This document shows, in pieces, positions 53,901-62,407 of a stretch of DNA of 64,000 bases. Within the stretch, counting starts at the first letter, position 1. The number at the start of each line of letters is the position of its first letter. A model generated the notes under the pieces. The model saw only the letters and a program-made list of their open reading frames with translations. It was not told where the DNA came from and made no database searches. The DNA lies in contig NZ_RDBL01000002.1 in NCBI RefSeq assembly GCF_008042035.1, positions 515,332 through 579,331 of the forward strand. Direction: 5' to 3'. This stretch comes from Streptomyces sp. col6 (lineage in GTDB: Bacteria > Actinomycetota > Actinomycetes > Streptomycetales > Streptomycetaceae). The translations under genes and the position numbers were made by a program.

Positions 53901-54279
53901 ACGGCAGCCCGTGCAGCCGCACCCAGCTGTCCGCCCACGCGTTCCCGGGTGGCGCGTACATCCCGACGATCCGTGCCAGCGCCGCCGCCCCGGCCGGCGA
54001 GGGCTCCCCGTCCAGATGCCGCCGGACCTCGGCGACGAGGCCCGCGTCACTGCGCGGCGCCTCCAGGAACTCCTGGATCCATGCCTGCTCCTCGGCCGTC
54101 CGCTCCGCGACCGCGTCGGTCAGCTTCCTGTCCGCTCCGGCGGGCGTCCGCGCGATGCCGCCGCGCCGGGGATGGACCAGGCGGCGCCAGCCGTCCGGCA
54201 GGACGAAGGTGTCCTCGTCATCGCCCGTGGTCCCCCCGGACCGCGACGCACCGTTCCCGACAGCCTCCACAGCACGCAT
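50911..54279 (-). CDS. Large DUF4132 domain protein
   Basis: A soluble protein of 1122 residues, the longest gene here. It is largely alpha-helical with HEAT-like stretches (ALRLLAADARDTASAS, AEQALLLIAALHGDAAV, GLDVLAAIGTDAALLHLHSI). The DUF4132 domain occupies the C-terminal quarter (VDYGSRTFTVGFDEQLRPYV, DGKRLKDLPKPG, RSIASDQVRRLEAAM, VLGLERYGWQRG). DUF4132/MolR-like proteins have no firm function; some have been linked to molybdate or stress loci. Start ATG 54279 (MRAVEAVGNG) has GAAGGGGGCGGG upstream. It lies downstream of, and co-directional with, the HATPase pair, 109 bp away past an inverted repeat. Confidence 0.82.
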   Translation of the reverse strand: MRAVEAVGNGASRSGGTTGDDEDTFVLPDGWRRLVHPRRGGIARTPAGADRKLTDAVAERTAEEQAWIQEFLEAPRSDAGLVAEVRRHLDGEPSPAGAAALARIVGMYAPPGNAWADSWVRLHGLPFAARAAVELFMIEPHWMQSGARRYDAWLEARSEALETRSSHYSRVAADRVRALLAAADDATYRAAVEALSACRTDAPRRVVTTYLAPSESDWVAELCADPETTGTADSGLLSLIFCSLGSPEQAARFTNTSGYDRSMSAIATAAEGIGTAIVPMLATELEKGYFYADARRQLADTLVEFPTDEAFGALLAQAGDKQVRPALLEAMRRYPARALRLLAADARDTASASGLLPAHVATHRALAERVLPTLDAGLAEIVEPLLNRGERIADAPADALPAVLTAPPWTRERTTTRPVVVSGLTADGEPAVEWRDGEREQWAATGSWYTRREAVDDWEQTLDSLRYGLDASDLRPAWIYVHGPEERVAPLLDTWDPTDVWDGADTLKPVAARFGLAALPLLLRVVPRRPSELAPLLLPFVDVRVARHMADWAVRLKSTASVARSWFERHGVRAAPLLVPGAVGKAGNARRAAEQALLLIAALHGDAAVREAAEGYGRKAVEAVAGLLAADPLERALPAAMPELPAWADPALLPQIRVASGGALPEESVRHLVTMLALSKPGEPYPGLADAVRIVDPASAAEFGWALFEQWRLALLPAKEAWALHALGVLGDDGTVLGLTPVIRAWPGENAHHRAVEGLDVLAAIGTDAALLHLHSIAQRVKFKALKVRAAEKIAEVAASLGLTGEQLSDRLVPDLGLDADGSTVVDYGSRTFTVGFDEQLRPYVRDGDGKRLKDLPKPGAKDDAELAPTERKRFVALKKEVRSIASDQVRRLEAAMVANRSWTAQEFTELFVAHPLTGHLVRRLVWLSETDGAATAFRVAEDRTFTDVGDGPFGLPGGATVRLPHPLHLGEAVTAWSEVFADHAITQPFPQLGRPVFALTEEESAGHRLSRFEGIKVPTGKVLGLERYGWQRGNPEDNGVERWISKRLGDSCHLVIALDGGIAVGAVDVYPEQTLETVWLDAEPSDYWHHRPHDLRLAGLDTVTASELLADLTALTEGAVS

Positions 54280-54329
54280 GGGCCCGCCCCCTTCACCCCT
54301 GTTGACCCCGTATGCCACGGGTCGTTCGA

Positions 54330-54360
54330 TCAGTGGTTCCACGGTAGAACCGACCACTGA
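54330..54360. promoter_or_regulatory. Inverted repeat upstream of the DUF4132 gene
   Basis: TCAGTGGTTC and GAACC-G-ACCACTGA pair with one bulged base. It may be a terminator for the 54388 gene or an operator for DUF4132, whose ATG is 50 bp away. Confidence 0.4.
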
Positions 54361-54387
54361 CAACGCAGGGTGACCGGGGCGGTCCGG

Positions 54388-54828
54388 TCAGGGCGCCGAG
54401 ACGGCCCGCGGCCCGTAGGCCTGGGTCCACGACGGCGTCACGCCGGTCACCTGGCAGACCATCAGGAACAGTGGAATCGGCGGGGTGTACGGCGTACGGC
54501 TGTCGGGCTGGTGGATCAGCCGGGGCCGTACGGCGGGCACACACGTCCCGCGCGCGTAGGCGACCTGCTCGGGCCAGTCCAGATCGAGGTCGGAGCCGGC
54601 CGGGACGATCCACCACCAGCGCTCGGCGTCCGCGAAGACGCAGCCGGTGCGCGGCAGATGGGACATCAGCCGGAAGCCGTGGCGGGCGGGCACTCCGACC
54701 GCGTCGCAGCCCAGACTCGCCGAAAGGGTCGTGGGCAGCGGCAGCTGGACCCGGCCGGGGCGCGGGGAGCCGGCCGGCTCGCGGGAGCGGCGCTGTCCGA
54801 GGAAGTGGTTCACGGCGTTCTTCAGCAT
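54388..54828 (-). CDS. Hypothetical protein coupled to the HATPase gene
   Basis: A 146-residue soluble protein with no family that I recognise. Tryptophan-rich in the middle (CVFADAERWWWIVPAGSDLD), it ends with PLFLMVCQVTG. It starts MLKNAVNHFLGQRRSREP. Its ATG overlaps the upstream HATPase stop by 7 bp (ATGCTGA), so translation is coupled. In WhiJ-like loci such accessory proteins are common beside the ATPase, which suggests a role in that regulatory group rather than an enzyme function. Confidence 0.7.
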   Translation of the reverse strand: MLKNAVNHFLGQRRSREPAGSPRPGRVQLPLPTTLSASLGCDAVGVPARHGFRLMSHLPRTGCVFADAERWWWIVPAGSDLDLDWPEQVAYARGTCVPAVRPRLIHQPDSRTPYTPPIPLFLMVCQVTGVTPSWTQAYGPRAVSAP

Positions 54829-55280
54829 GAGTGCTCCGAGCTGTGCGGCAGTTCTGCCCAGACGATGCGGCCCGAGCCGTCGCCGGCGTCGCGCGATCCC
54901 CAGGCGCCGGCCAGTGAGTCGACGAGCAGCAGGCCGCGTCCGTGCTCGTCGTCCGCGCCTCTGCCCAGGCGTGGTCCGCCGGGCTGGTGTCCCTGGTCCT
55001 GCACGGATATGCGCAGCCGGCCGTCCAGGCACCGCAGTTCGCACAGGACCCGCGAGCTCGCGGTGTGCACCACCGCGTTGGTCACCAGCTCGGACACGAT
55101 CAGGACCGCGGCCTCGCGTGCGTCGTCACCCGTGTGCCATTCGTCGAGCCGGGTCTTCGTCAGACGCCGGGCGGCGGCGACCGATTCGGGGTGCGCGGGC
55201 AGCGCGAAGCAGTACCGGAGCGCTTCGGCCCCCGGGCGGAGATCCATGAGCCGGGGGATGAGCGCACTGCCAGGTGCCAC
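54822..55280 (-). CDS. HATPase_c anti-sigma-factor-like ATP-binding protein
   Basis: A 152-residue GHKL ATPase like actinobacterial RsbW/SpoIIAB-type kinases. N box with E64 and N68 in VSELVTNAVVHT, the D-x-G motif VQDQGHQPG and the lid GRGLLLVDSLAGAWG are visible. The family binds and may phosphorylate anti-sigma antagonists or acts in WhiJ/AbaA-type regulatory clusters. Start GTG 55280 has GAGGA 8 bp upstream. It is divergent from the XRE/DUF397 pair, with 205 bp of shared upstream DNA carrying inverted repeats. Confidence 0.87.
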   Translation of the reverse strand: MAPGSALIPRLMDLRPGAEALRYCFALPAHPESVAAARRLTKTRLDEWHTGDDAREAAVLIVSELVTNAVVHTASSRVLCELRCLDGRLRISVQDQGHQPGGPRLGRGADDEHGRGLLLVDSLAGAWGSRDAGDGSGRIVWAELPHSSEHSC

Positions 55281-55401
55281 GACCGAATCCTCACAGTGGG
55301 GGCTGCGTCACGCTTCGCGATCTTCGAAAAGACCGCGGGCACGACAGGTCAACTGATTTCGCACTCCAACTCTCCCTCTGTCGCGAACACTTGGCAAGGG
55401 G

Positions 55402-55422
55402 CACTCTGAAAATTCCAGAGTG
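55402..55422. promoter_or_regulatory. Inverted repeat CACTCTG-N7-CAGAGTG in the WhiJ-like divergent region
   Basis: Perfect 7-bp arms around AAAATTC. It lies between the two divergent genes, 64 bp before the XRE start, in AT-richer DNA, as expected for an operator bound by the XRE protein itself. Confidence 0.5.
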
Positions 55423-55451
55423 GCTGTGTCTTTGGCGGCAGGCACATGGCA

Positions 55452-55471
55452 CACTGCACCCATACAGTGCA
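55452..55471. promoter_or_regulatory. Second inverted repeat CACTG-N8-CAGTG
   Basis: Arms CACTG and CAGTG, with TGCAC/GTGCA nested inside, end 14 bp before the XRE start and overlap its likely -10 region (CATACAGT). The outer arms resemble the first repeat. Confidence 0.5.
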
Positions 55472-55485
55472 TGGGGAGGTCTGAA

Positions 55486-56346
55486 GTGAGCGAACCGCGG
55501 TCCGCCCCGACCGTGGGCCAGGTCGTTCTCGGCAAGCGTCTGCAGGACCTGCGGGAGCGTGTCGGCATGAGCCGGGACCAGGCCGCCAAGGTGCTGCGCG
55601 TCGCCCCGGCGACCGTCCGCAGGATGGAGACCGCCGAGGTCGCTCTGAAGATCCCCTATGTACAGGTGCTGCTGAGGGCCTACGGGATCTCGGACGAGGA
55701 GGCGGACGCCTTCGTCGACCTCGCGGAGGAGGCCAACAGGCCGGGCTGGTGGCAGCGGTTCCACGACGTGCTGCCCGACTGGTTCAGCATGTACGTCAGC
55801 CTGGAGGGCGCCGCGAGCCTGCTGCGCATGTACGAACCGCACTTCGTCCCCGGCCTGCTCCAGACCGAGGACTACGCGCGGACGGTGATGCGCACCGGGG
55901 CCGTCGGCCAGACCCGGCCGGAGGACATCGAGCGCCATGTGGCGCTGCGGATGGAACGGCAGTCCCTCCTCACCAAGCCGGACGCCCCACGCCTGTGGGT
56001 GGTGATGGACGAAACCGTTCTGCGCCGTCCGGTGGGCAGCACCGAGATCATGCGCGCCCAGGTGGACAAGCTGCTGGAAGCCACGGCGATGCCGAACGTC
56101 ACCCTGCAGATCGCGGAGTTCTCCACCGGTCACCACCCGGGGACGTACGGGCCGTTCGTGCTCTTCCGGTTCGCCGTCCCCGAACTGCCCGACATGGTCT
56201 TCAGCGAATATCTGACCGGAGCCGTCTACTTCGACGCGCGCCCGGAGGTGGCCTCCTACCTCGAGGTCATGGACCGCATGGCGGCCCAGGCCGCGACTGC
56301 ACAACGCACGAAGGAACTCCTCCGGGACTTCCGCAAGGAGCTGTGA
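55486..56346 (+). CDS. WhiJ-like XRE regulator (HTH plus DUF5753)
   Basis: A 286-residue regulator of the large streptomycete WhiJ-like family. Residues 10-65 form the helix-turn-helix (VVLGKRLQDLRERVGMSRDQ, APATVRRMETAEVALK). The DUF5753 domain follows (YEPHFVPGLLQTEDYARTVM, LWVVMDETVLRRPVGS, MPNVTLQIAEFSTGHHPG, VFSEYLTGAVYF). Start GTG 55486 has GGGGAGGT 7 bp upstream. Its stop overlaps the DUF397 start (TGATG). In S. coelicolor such trios of XRE, DUF397 and HATPase proteins modulate development and antibiotic production. Confidence 0.9.
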   Translation: MSEPRSAPTVGQVVLGKRLQDLRERVGMSRDQAAKVLRVAPATVRRMETAEVALKIPYVQVLLRAYGISDEEADAFVDLAEEANRPGWWQRFHDVLPDWFSMYVSLEGAASLLRMYEPHFVPGLLQTEDYARTVMRTGAVGQTRPEDIERHVALRMERQSLLTKPDAPRLWVVMDETVLRRPVGSTEIMRAQVDKLLEATAMPNVTLQIAEFSTGHHPGTYGPFVLFRFAVPELPDMVFSEYLTGAVYFDARPEVASYLEVMDRMAAQAATAQRTKELLRDFRKEL

Positions 56347-56582
56347 TGACACCCATATACAACGGCATGCCGGCCGCTGACCTCGGCTCCGAAGGCTGGT
56401 ACAAGCCCTGGAGCGGTGGCAACGGCGGCAACTGCGTCGAGGCCATGAAACTGGCCGACGGGAGAATCGCCATGCGCCAGTCCGCGGACCCCGACGGTCC
56501 GGCCCTGATCTACACCCATCGCGAGATCGCCGCGTTCATCCAGGGCGCCAAGGCCGGACAGGCCGACTTCCTGCTGACCTGA
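56346..56582 (+). CDS. DUF397 domain protein
   Basis: A 78-residue protein with the DUF397 pattern: GWYKPWSGGNGGNCVEAMKL, then a strand with IAMRQSADPDGPALIYT and a final helix. These small acidic proteins are encoded immediately after WhiJ-like regulators and probably bind them or modulate their DNA binding. Its ATG shares one base with the regulator stop, so the two are translated in fixed ratio. Confidence 0.9.
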   Translation: MTPIYNGMPAADLGSEGWYKPWSGGNGGNCVEAMKLADGRIAMRQSADPDGPALIYTHREIAAFIQGAKAGQADFLLT

Positions 56583-56627
56583 CCCCGTCCGTCGGGCGCG
56601 GATCTCCCCGCACGTCACAATGGACGC

Positions 56628-57083
56628 ATGTCCCGACGCACCTCCCGCTCCCGGCGCCCGTCCGCCGCGAGCCCCCGCACCACCCCCGCCCCCGGAATCA
56701 CCCCGGCTTCGCCGTGCCCCTGCGGGCTGCCCGCCGCCTACGCCGAGTGCTGCGGCCGGCTGCACGCGGGGGCTCCGGCGCCGACCTGCGAGGCGCTGAT
56801 GCGTGCGCGGTACGCCGCCTTCGTCGTCCGGGACGCCGGGTACCTGCTGCGCACCTGGCACCCGGACCACCGCCCCGACGTGCTCGACTTCGACCCCGGG
56901 CAGCGCTGGCAGGGCCTGGAGGTCCTGGAGACCACGGAGGGCAGCGCCTTCCACACCACCGGCACCGTCACCTTCCGCGCCCACTACACGGCGGACGGCC
57001 GGGCCGGCTCCCTCCACGAGAAGAGCCGCTTCGTCCGGCACGAGGGTGCCTGGGTCTACGAGACCGCCGTCTTCGCCGACTGA
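56628..57083 (+). CDS. YchJ-family SEC-C motif protein
   Basis: A 151-residue protein. After a basic, Pro/Ser-rich tail (residues 1-28), the SEC-C zinc motif PCPCGLPAAYAECCGRLH is at about 29-46 with the C-x-C...C-C pattern. The NTF2-like YchJ domain follows (ALMRARYAAFVVRDAGYLLR, TWHPDHRP, EKSRFVRHEGAWVYETAVF). Function unknown; the zinc motif also occurs at the end of SecA. Start ATG 56628. It lies 45 bp after the DUF397 gene and converges with the MFS exporter. Confidence 0.88.
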   Translation: MSRRTSRSRRPSAASPRTTPAPGITPASPCPCGLPAAYAECCGRLHAGAPAPTCEALMRARYAAFVVRDAGYLLRTWHPDHRPDVLDFDPGQRWQGLEVLETTEGSAFHTTGTVTFRAHYTADGRAGSLHEKSRFVRHEGAWVYETAVFAD

Positions 57084-57104
57084 CAGCCCGATCGCGGAAG
57101 GCCG

Positions 57105-59177
57105 TCAGACCGGCGCGCCCGCCGGGGCCACCGGAGCCAGCTCCTGCGTCAGGTCCTCCGCCAGCAGCCGCTTGGCGATCACGTCGACCGCGGCGCGCAG
57201 CCGGGCGTCGTCCGGGCGCTCGCCGTCGTCGCCCAGCTGTTCGTGGAGCCAGCGGGCCCAGGCGTCGTTGATGGTCCGGGCCTCGCGGCTGCCGGCGGCG
57301 GTGTGCTGGAACAGGTGACCGTCCCCGGTGAGGAAGCCCTCCTCGATCATGCGGTCGAAGACCGGGACCAGAACCTCCGGTGGAATCCGGTGCCGCGCGG
57401 CGATCAGCCGGAGCCCCGCGTGGCCGACCATCCGTGTGAACAGCTCCACCTGCATCACCGCCCAGGCGCCCGCCATGTCCAGCCGGGTGTCCGAATCGAC
57501 GACGATCCGCCGTGCCGTCTCCGGGTCCACCCGCCGCAGCACCTTGGCCACCGAGAACTCCAGCAGCTGGGCCGGGTCCTGGGTGTTCGGCGAGGCGAAG
57601 CCCTCACCCATGTCCGTCGAGCCCGCCCGTACCGTGTCCCGCAGCTGCACCTGCTTGAGGAACAGCGCGACGACGAACCCGAGCAGCGCCACGGGCACCG
57701 TCCACAGGAACACCGTGTGGAGGGTGTCGGCGTAGGCCTGGGCCAGCGGTTCCGACTGGGCGGCGGGCAGCGCGTGCAGCCCTTCGGGGCTCTGGGAGGC
57801 CTTCGCCAGCACGGCCGGATCACCGCCGGCCCGCGCGGCCTCGGTGATCCCGTCCCTGAGGTGCGGCCCGAGCGCGTTGGCGTAGATCGTCCCGAAGACG
57901 GCGGTGCCGAAGGAGCTGCCGAGCGTACGGAAGAAGGTGACGCCCGAGGTGGCCGTGCCCAGGTCCGCGTAGTCGACGGTGTTCTGCACGGCGATCGTCA
58001 GGACCTGCATGGAGAGCCCGATGCCGATGCCGAGCACCAGCATGTACAGGGACTCCAGCCAGACCCCGCTGTCCGGGCCCATCCGGGAGAGCAGGAACAG
58101 ACCGGCCGCCATGACCAGCGAGCCGATGATGGGGAAGATCCGGTAACGCCCGGTCTTGCTGACCACGTTGCCGCTGAAGATCGACGCGGCGAGCAGTCCG
58201 GCGACCATCGGCAGCGTCCGCACACCCGACAGGGTCGCCGAGTCGCCGTCCACGTACTGGAGGTACGTGGGCAGGAAGATCATCGCGCCGAGCATCGCGA
58301 AGCCCACGATGAAGCTGAGGATCGAGCAGACCGTGAAGACCGGGTTGCCGAAGAGCCGCATCGGCAGCATCGGTTCCTTCGCCCGGAACTCGACGAGGCA
58401 GAACAGCGCGAGCGCCACCAGACCGAGGACGAACAGGCCGATGATGACGCCGGAGCCCCAGGCGTACTCGTTGCCGCCCCAGCTGGTGGCCAGGATCAGG
58501 GCGCTGGCCCCGACGGTGACCAGCGCGATGCCCAGGTAGTCGATGACCGGCCGTCCGGCCGCCTTGACGGACGGGATCGTCCGGGCCGCCGCGATGACCA
58601 CCACGATCGCGATCGGCACATTGACGTAGAACGCCCAGCGCCAGGTCAGATGGTCGGTGAACAGCCCGCCGAGCAGGGGGCCGATCACCGTCGACACCCC
58701 GAAGACGGCACCGATCGCGCCCTGGTACTTGCCCCGGTCGCGCAGCGGGATGACGTCGGCGATCAGCGCCATCGAGGTGACCATCAGACCGCCCGCGCCG
58801 ATGCCCTGGAGGCCGCGCCACACGATCAGCAGCGTCATGTTCGTCGCGAGCCCGCAGAGGAACGAGCCGGTGATGAAGATGACCGCGGCAAGCTGGAAGA
58901 CGATCTTCCGCCCGAACAGGTCGCCGAACTTGCCGACCAGCACCGTCGCCACGGTCTCCGCGAGCAGATAGGCGGTGACCACCCACGACATGTGCGCGGC
59001 GCCCCCGAGGTCCGAGACGATCGTCGGCAGTGCGGTGCCCACGATCGTCTGGTCCAGCGCGGCCAGCAGGATGCCCAGCACGATCGTGGCGAAGACGATG
59101 TTGCGGCGGCGTGGGTCGAGCACGGGCGGCGCTGCGGCACTCTGCGCGGCGGGGGCGGTCTCGCTGGCAGTGGTCAC
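57105..59177 (-). CDS. MFS drug exporter (DHA2/EmrB-QacA type) with long C-terminal extension
   Basis: A 690-residue transporter. The first 510 residues contain 14 helices with DHA2 motifs: LLAALDQTIVGTALPTIVSD, VGKFGDLFGRK and RGLQGIGAGGLMV. It would export toxic compounds or metabolites with proton antiport. The final 170 residues are soluble: LRRVDPETARRIVVDSDTRL leads to a winged-helix-like segment (ARHRIPPEVLVPVFDRMIEE, GFLTGDGHLF) that could sense cargo or bind a partner. Start GTG 59177. It follows an ATP-grasp-like gene by 55 bp on the same strand. Confidence 0.9.
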   Translation of the reverse strand: MTTASETAPAAQSAAAPPVLDPRRRNIVFATIVLGILLAALDQTIVGTALPTIVSDLGGAAHMSWVVTAYLLAETVATVLVGKFGDLFGRKIVFQLAAVIFITGSFLCGLATNMTLLIVWRGLQGIGAGGLMVTSMALIADVIPLRDRGKYQGAIGAVFGVSTVIGPLLGGLFTDHLTWRWAFYVNVPIAIVVVIAAARTIPSVKAAGRPVIDYLGIALVTVGASALILATSWGGNEYAWGSGVIIGLFVLGLVALALFCLVEFRAKEPMLPMRLFGNPVFTVCSILSFIVGFAMLGAMIFLPTYLQYVDGDSATLSGVRTLPMVAGLLAASIFSGNVVSKTGRYRIFPIIGSLVMAAGLFLLSRMGPDSGVWLESLYMLVLGIGIGLSMQVLTIAVQNTVDYADLGTATSGVTFFRTLGSSFGTAVFGTIYANALGPHLRDGITEAARAGGDPAVLAKASQSPEGLHALPAAQSEPLAQAYADTLHTVFLWTVPVALLGFVVALFLKQVQLRDTVRAGSTDMGEGFASPNTQDPAQLLEFSVAKVLRRVDPETARRIVVDSDTRLDMAGAWAVMQVELFTRMVGHAGLRLIAARHRIPPEVLVPVFDRMIEEGFLTGDGHLFQHTAAGSREARTINDAWARWLHEQLGDDGERPDDARLRAAVDVIAKRLLAEDLTQELAPVAPAGAPV

Positions 59178-59232
59178 CTTTGCACCCTCACATCGCTCGG
59201 TGTCACCCGCATGCGGGGCACGTCCGGACGTG

Positions 59233-60060
59233 TCAGGCGAGCAGATCCCGCAGCGAGGCCGTCATCCGGGTGGCGAATGCCTCCCGTACGGGGGCGGCTA
59301 CCCGGTCCAGCGAGAGATACGGGTTGAGGTCCTCCAGTTCTACGAGGAGCAGCTCGCCGTCCGCCGTCCGGCAGGCGTCCACCCGCTGGATGCCGTGGTC
59401 CAGGGTGTTCCACTCCACGAAGGACCGGGCGAACGCCAGGTCCGCCGCGCTCGCCGCGTACGGCTCCAGCACCCACCGCCGCTCCGGGTCCGGGGCGTGC
59501 AGCGCGTACTGGAAGTCCTGGTCGACGTAGTAGAAGGACACCTCGTAGCGGAAGTCGATCCGGGGCTGGACGAGCAGGGTGCCGTCGGCCCCCGGAGCGA
59601 TCTCCGGCGTCGTCACGAAGCTGAGCCCGACCGAGTCCGCGCCCAGCTTCGGCTTGACCACATAGCCCGCTGCCTCCGGAAGCAGCCCGAGATCCGCCGC
59701 CCGGTCCACGGTGGGGATGACCGGGTAGCCGGCGCGGCTCAGGTCGACCAGGTACTGCTTGCCCGCCATGTCCCCGCGCCCCGTCAGCGGGTTGTACACG
59801 CGGGTGCCCAGCTCCAGGGCCCGCGCCCGGAAGGCGTCGTACGCCTCCTGGTAGTGCAGGACCGGGCCGCTGTTGCGTACCACGACGGCGTCGAAGCGGT
59901 CCAGCAGGGCGGCGGCGTCGCGCGGGTGGCACAGCGCCAGGTCGAAGTCCTCGCGCAGCCGCGACGTCAGGCGGATGTCCTCGTCGCAGTAGCGCCGGCC
60001 ACGCGCCTCGTAGGCGAGGTCGGTGACGAAGAGGACGGACGGGCGCGGGACGGCGGGCAT
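59233..60060 (-). CDS. ATP-grasp-like (glutathione-synthetase-type) protein
   Basis: A 275-residue protein with an ATP-grasp layout: an N-terminal preATP region (VLFVTDLAYEARGRRYCDED), KQYLVDLSRAGYPVIPTV, a lysine strand VVKPKLGADSVGLSFV, LVQPRIDFRYEVSFYYVD and the late E-x-E-x-L-N-P motif (LLVELEDLNPYLSLD) that binds Mg-ATP. Such enzymes join a carboxylate to an amine or thiol; substrate unknown. Start ATG 60060 follows GGGGGAAA. It lies between the acyl-CoA dehydrogenase (82 bp upstream) and the exporter (55 bp downstream), which could form a small modify-and-export unit (inference). Confidence 0.75.
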   Translation of the reverse strand: MPAVPRPSVLFVTDLAYEARGRRYCDEDIRLTSRLREDFDLALCHPRDAAALLDRFDAVVVRNSGPVLHYQEAYDAFRARALELGTRVYNPLTGRGDMAGKQYLVDLSRAGYPVIPTVDRAADLGLLPEAAGYVVKPKLGADSVGLSFVTTPEIAPGADGTLLVQPRIDFRYEVSFYYVDQDFQYALHAPDPERRWVLEPYAASAADLAFARSFVEWNTLDHGIQRVDACRTADGELLLVELEDLNPYLSLDRVAAPVREAFATRMTASLRDLLA

Positions 60061-60142
60061 GGCGTTTCCCCCGGGATACGGCGGCGTGCGGACCCGCTCA
60101 TCCTCGCTGGCCCGGTTCCGCGTCCGCCCGCCGCCCCCGCGC

Positions 60143-61357
<1,215 letters not shown>

Positions 61358-61361
61358 CGGC

Positions 61362-61835
61362 TCACGCCTTCGGGATGTCGAAGTAGCGCGTGAGACCCGA
61401 GGCCAGGCCGACGTCACCGGCAACCTTCAGCTTGCGCATCATGAACATGGTGATGGGGTTGCCGTTGCCGGAGACCAGCTTCAGGAACTCCGAGTCGGCC
61501 ATGATCAGCGTCGTACGCGGCTCGGCGTCCGAGCGGCCCTCGCTGACGGCGCAGGTGCCGTCCGCGATCGAGGTCTCGTAGACCACCTCCGTGTCACCGG
61601 TGATCTTCCAGCGGATCAGCGCCGTGAGCGCCCCGGCCGCCTCCGGGCGGAACTGCTGCTTCATCCGGCCGAAGACCTCCCCGAGCACCCGGGTGCGCAG
61701 GTCGCCGTGCATGACCTCGCCCAGCTGCTTGGCGGACAGGCCCTTCACGATCCGTGCGAACTCCTCGGGGGAGACGGCCGCGAAGTCGAGGGCGGCCAGT
61801 TCGCCGGTGACATTGCCGCTGCTGTTGTCGGCCAC
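61362..61835 (-). CDS. SCP2 sterol-binding domain protein
   Basis: A 157-residue soluble protein with a sterol-carrier-type fold: a helix (FARIVKGLSAKQLGEVMHGD), FRPEAAGALTALIRWKITGD, RTTLIMADSEFLKLVSGNGN and the ending VAGDVGLASGLTRYF. SCP2-like proteins bind acyl chains or sterols and fit with the acyl-CoA dehydrogenase 4 bp downstream. Start GTG 61835 has AAGGAA 6 bp upstream. The two palindromes just before it suggest repression by an unlinked TetR-type protein. Confidence 0.88.
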   Translation of the reverse strand: MADNSSGNVTGELAALDFAAVSPEEFARIVKGLSAKQLGEVMHGDLRTRVLGEVFGRMKQQFRPEAAGALTALIRWKITGDTEVVYETSIADGTCAVSEGRSDAEPRTTLIMADSEFLKLVSGNGNPITMFMMRKLKVAGDVGLASGLTRYFDIPKA

Positions 61836-61844
61836 GCCAGTTCC

Positions 61845-61874
61845 TTACTCTGGAGTAAACTTACTTTTGAGTAA
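61845..61874. promoter_or_regulatory. Tandem palindromic operator before the SCP2/ACAD operon
   Basis: TTACTC-TG-GAGTAA (61845-61858) is a perfect palindrome and TTACTT-TT-GAGTAA (61861-61874) is a near-copy; centres are 16 bp apart. The sites sit directly before the ribosome site in the only AT-rich patch nearby, as expected for a TetR-type acyl-CoA-responsive repressor. No such regulator is in the window. Confidence 0.7.
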
Positions 61875-61928
61875 GGTAAGGGCGCGGCGGTCTCTTCGCA
61901 AGGTGCGGAGGCGTGTCGTTCCAGGGGG

Positions 61929-62192
61929 TCACCAGGCGGAACCGGGGCGCACCACGAGCCGGGGGTGGTGGGCGGCGAGCACCTTGTTGGCGCGGGCCAG
62001 CTCCGACAGGGCCTGCTCGCGGTCGGCCTGGTCCTCGATGCCGAGGCGGGGCCCGCGGAACCTGCGGACCTCGCGCGCGGCGCAGTCGGCGTCGAATTCG
62101 GCCTGGAGGATGTGCGCGGGGGTGCAGGCGCCGATGAGCGCGGCGATGCGGTCCGGGATCGGGACGGGGACGAGCAGGTGCGAGGCGGTCAT
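61929..62192 (-). CDS. Small hypothetical protein (87 residues)
   Basis: A soluble protein opening MTASHLLVPVPIPDRIAALI. It has an alanine-rich helix with two cysteines (GACTPAHILQAEFDADCAAR) and a charged helix (QADREQALSELARANKVLAA). No family is recognised. Start ATG 62192 has GAGAGGGAA upstream. A TTATAT -10-like box (plus 62266-62271) and a hairpin in the leader (62231-62257) precede it, which suggests an own promoter. Confidence 0.65.
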   Translation of the reverse strand: MTASHLLVPVPIPDRIAALIGACTPAHILQAEFDADCAAREVRRFRGPRLGIEDQADREQALSELARANKVLAAHHPRLVVRPGSAW

Positions 62193-62230
62193 GGGGTGGT
62201 TCCCTCTCGATGGTGGCCAGGAGGTCGGGC

Positions 62231-62257
62231 GTCGGACCGCCGGGTGGGCGGACCGAC
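62231..62257 (-). other. Leader hairpin of the 87-residue protein gene
   Basis: GTCGGACCGCC and GGCGGACCGAC pair over 11 positions with one A-A mismatch around a 5-nt loop. It lies between the -10-like box and the start codon and could influence translation or mark an operator. Confidence 0.4.
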
Positions 62258-62407
62258 TCCCCTCCATATAACGGGACGCGGTTCCGGGTTTCGCGTTGAG
62301 TACGTCTCCGTGTGGCAACCGTTTGGGAATGACCGGCTATTTCCCCTTACCCGCAAGTAGGTTGACTTCGCGTGAGGTGCTCGTTCGGATCGAGGACGCG
62401 TCGCTGT

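Noticed and set aside
50998..54360. 1120-codon plus-strand frame opposite DUF4132
   Set aside because: Arg/Gly/His-rich shadow with no motifs; the minus strand has a good start, ribosome site and family match.
57243..59327. 694-codon plus-strand frame opposite the MFS exporter
   Set aside because: Composition is that of antisense to membrane helices (D/E/R/H-rich), with no domain.
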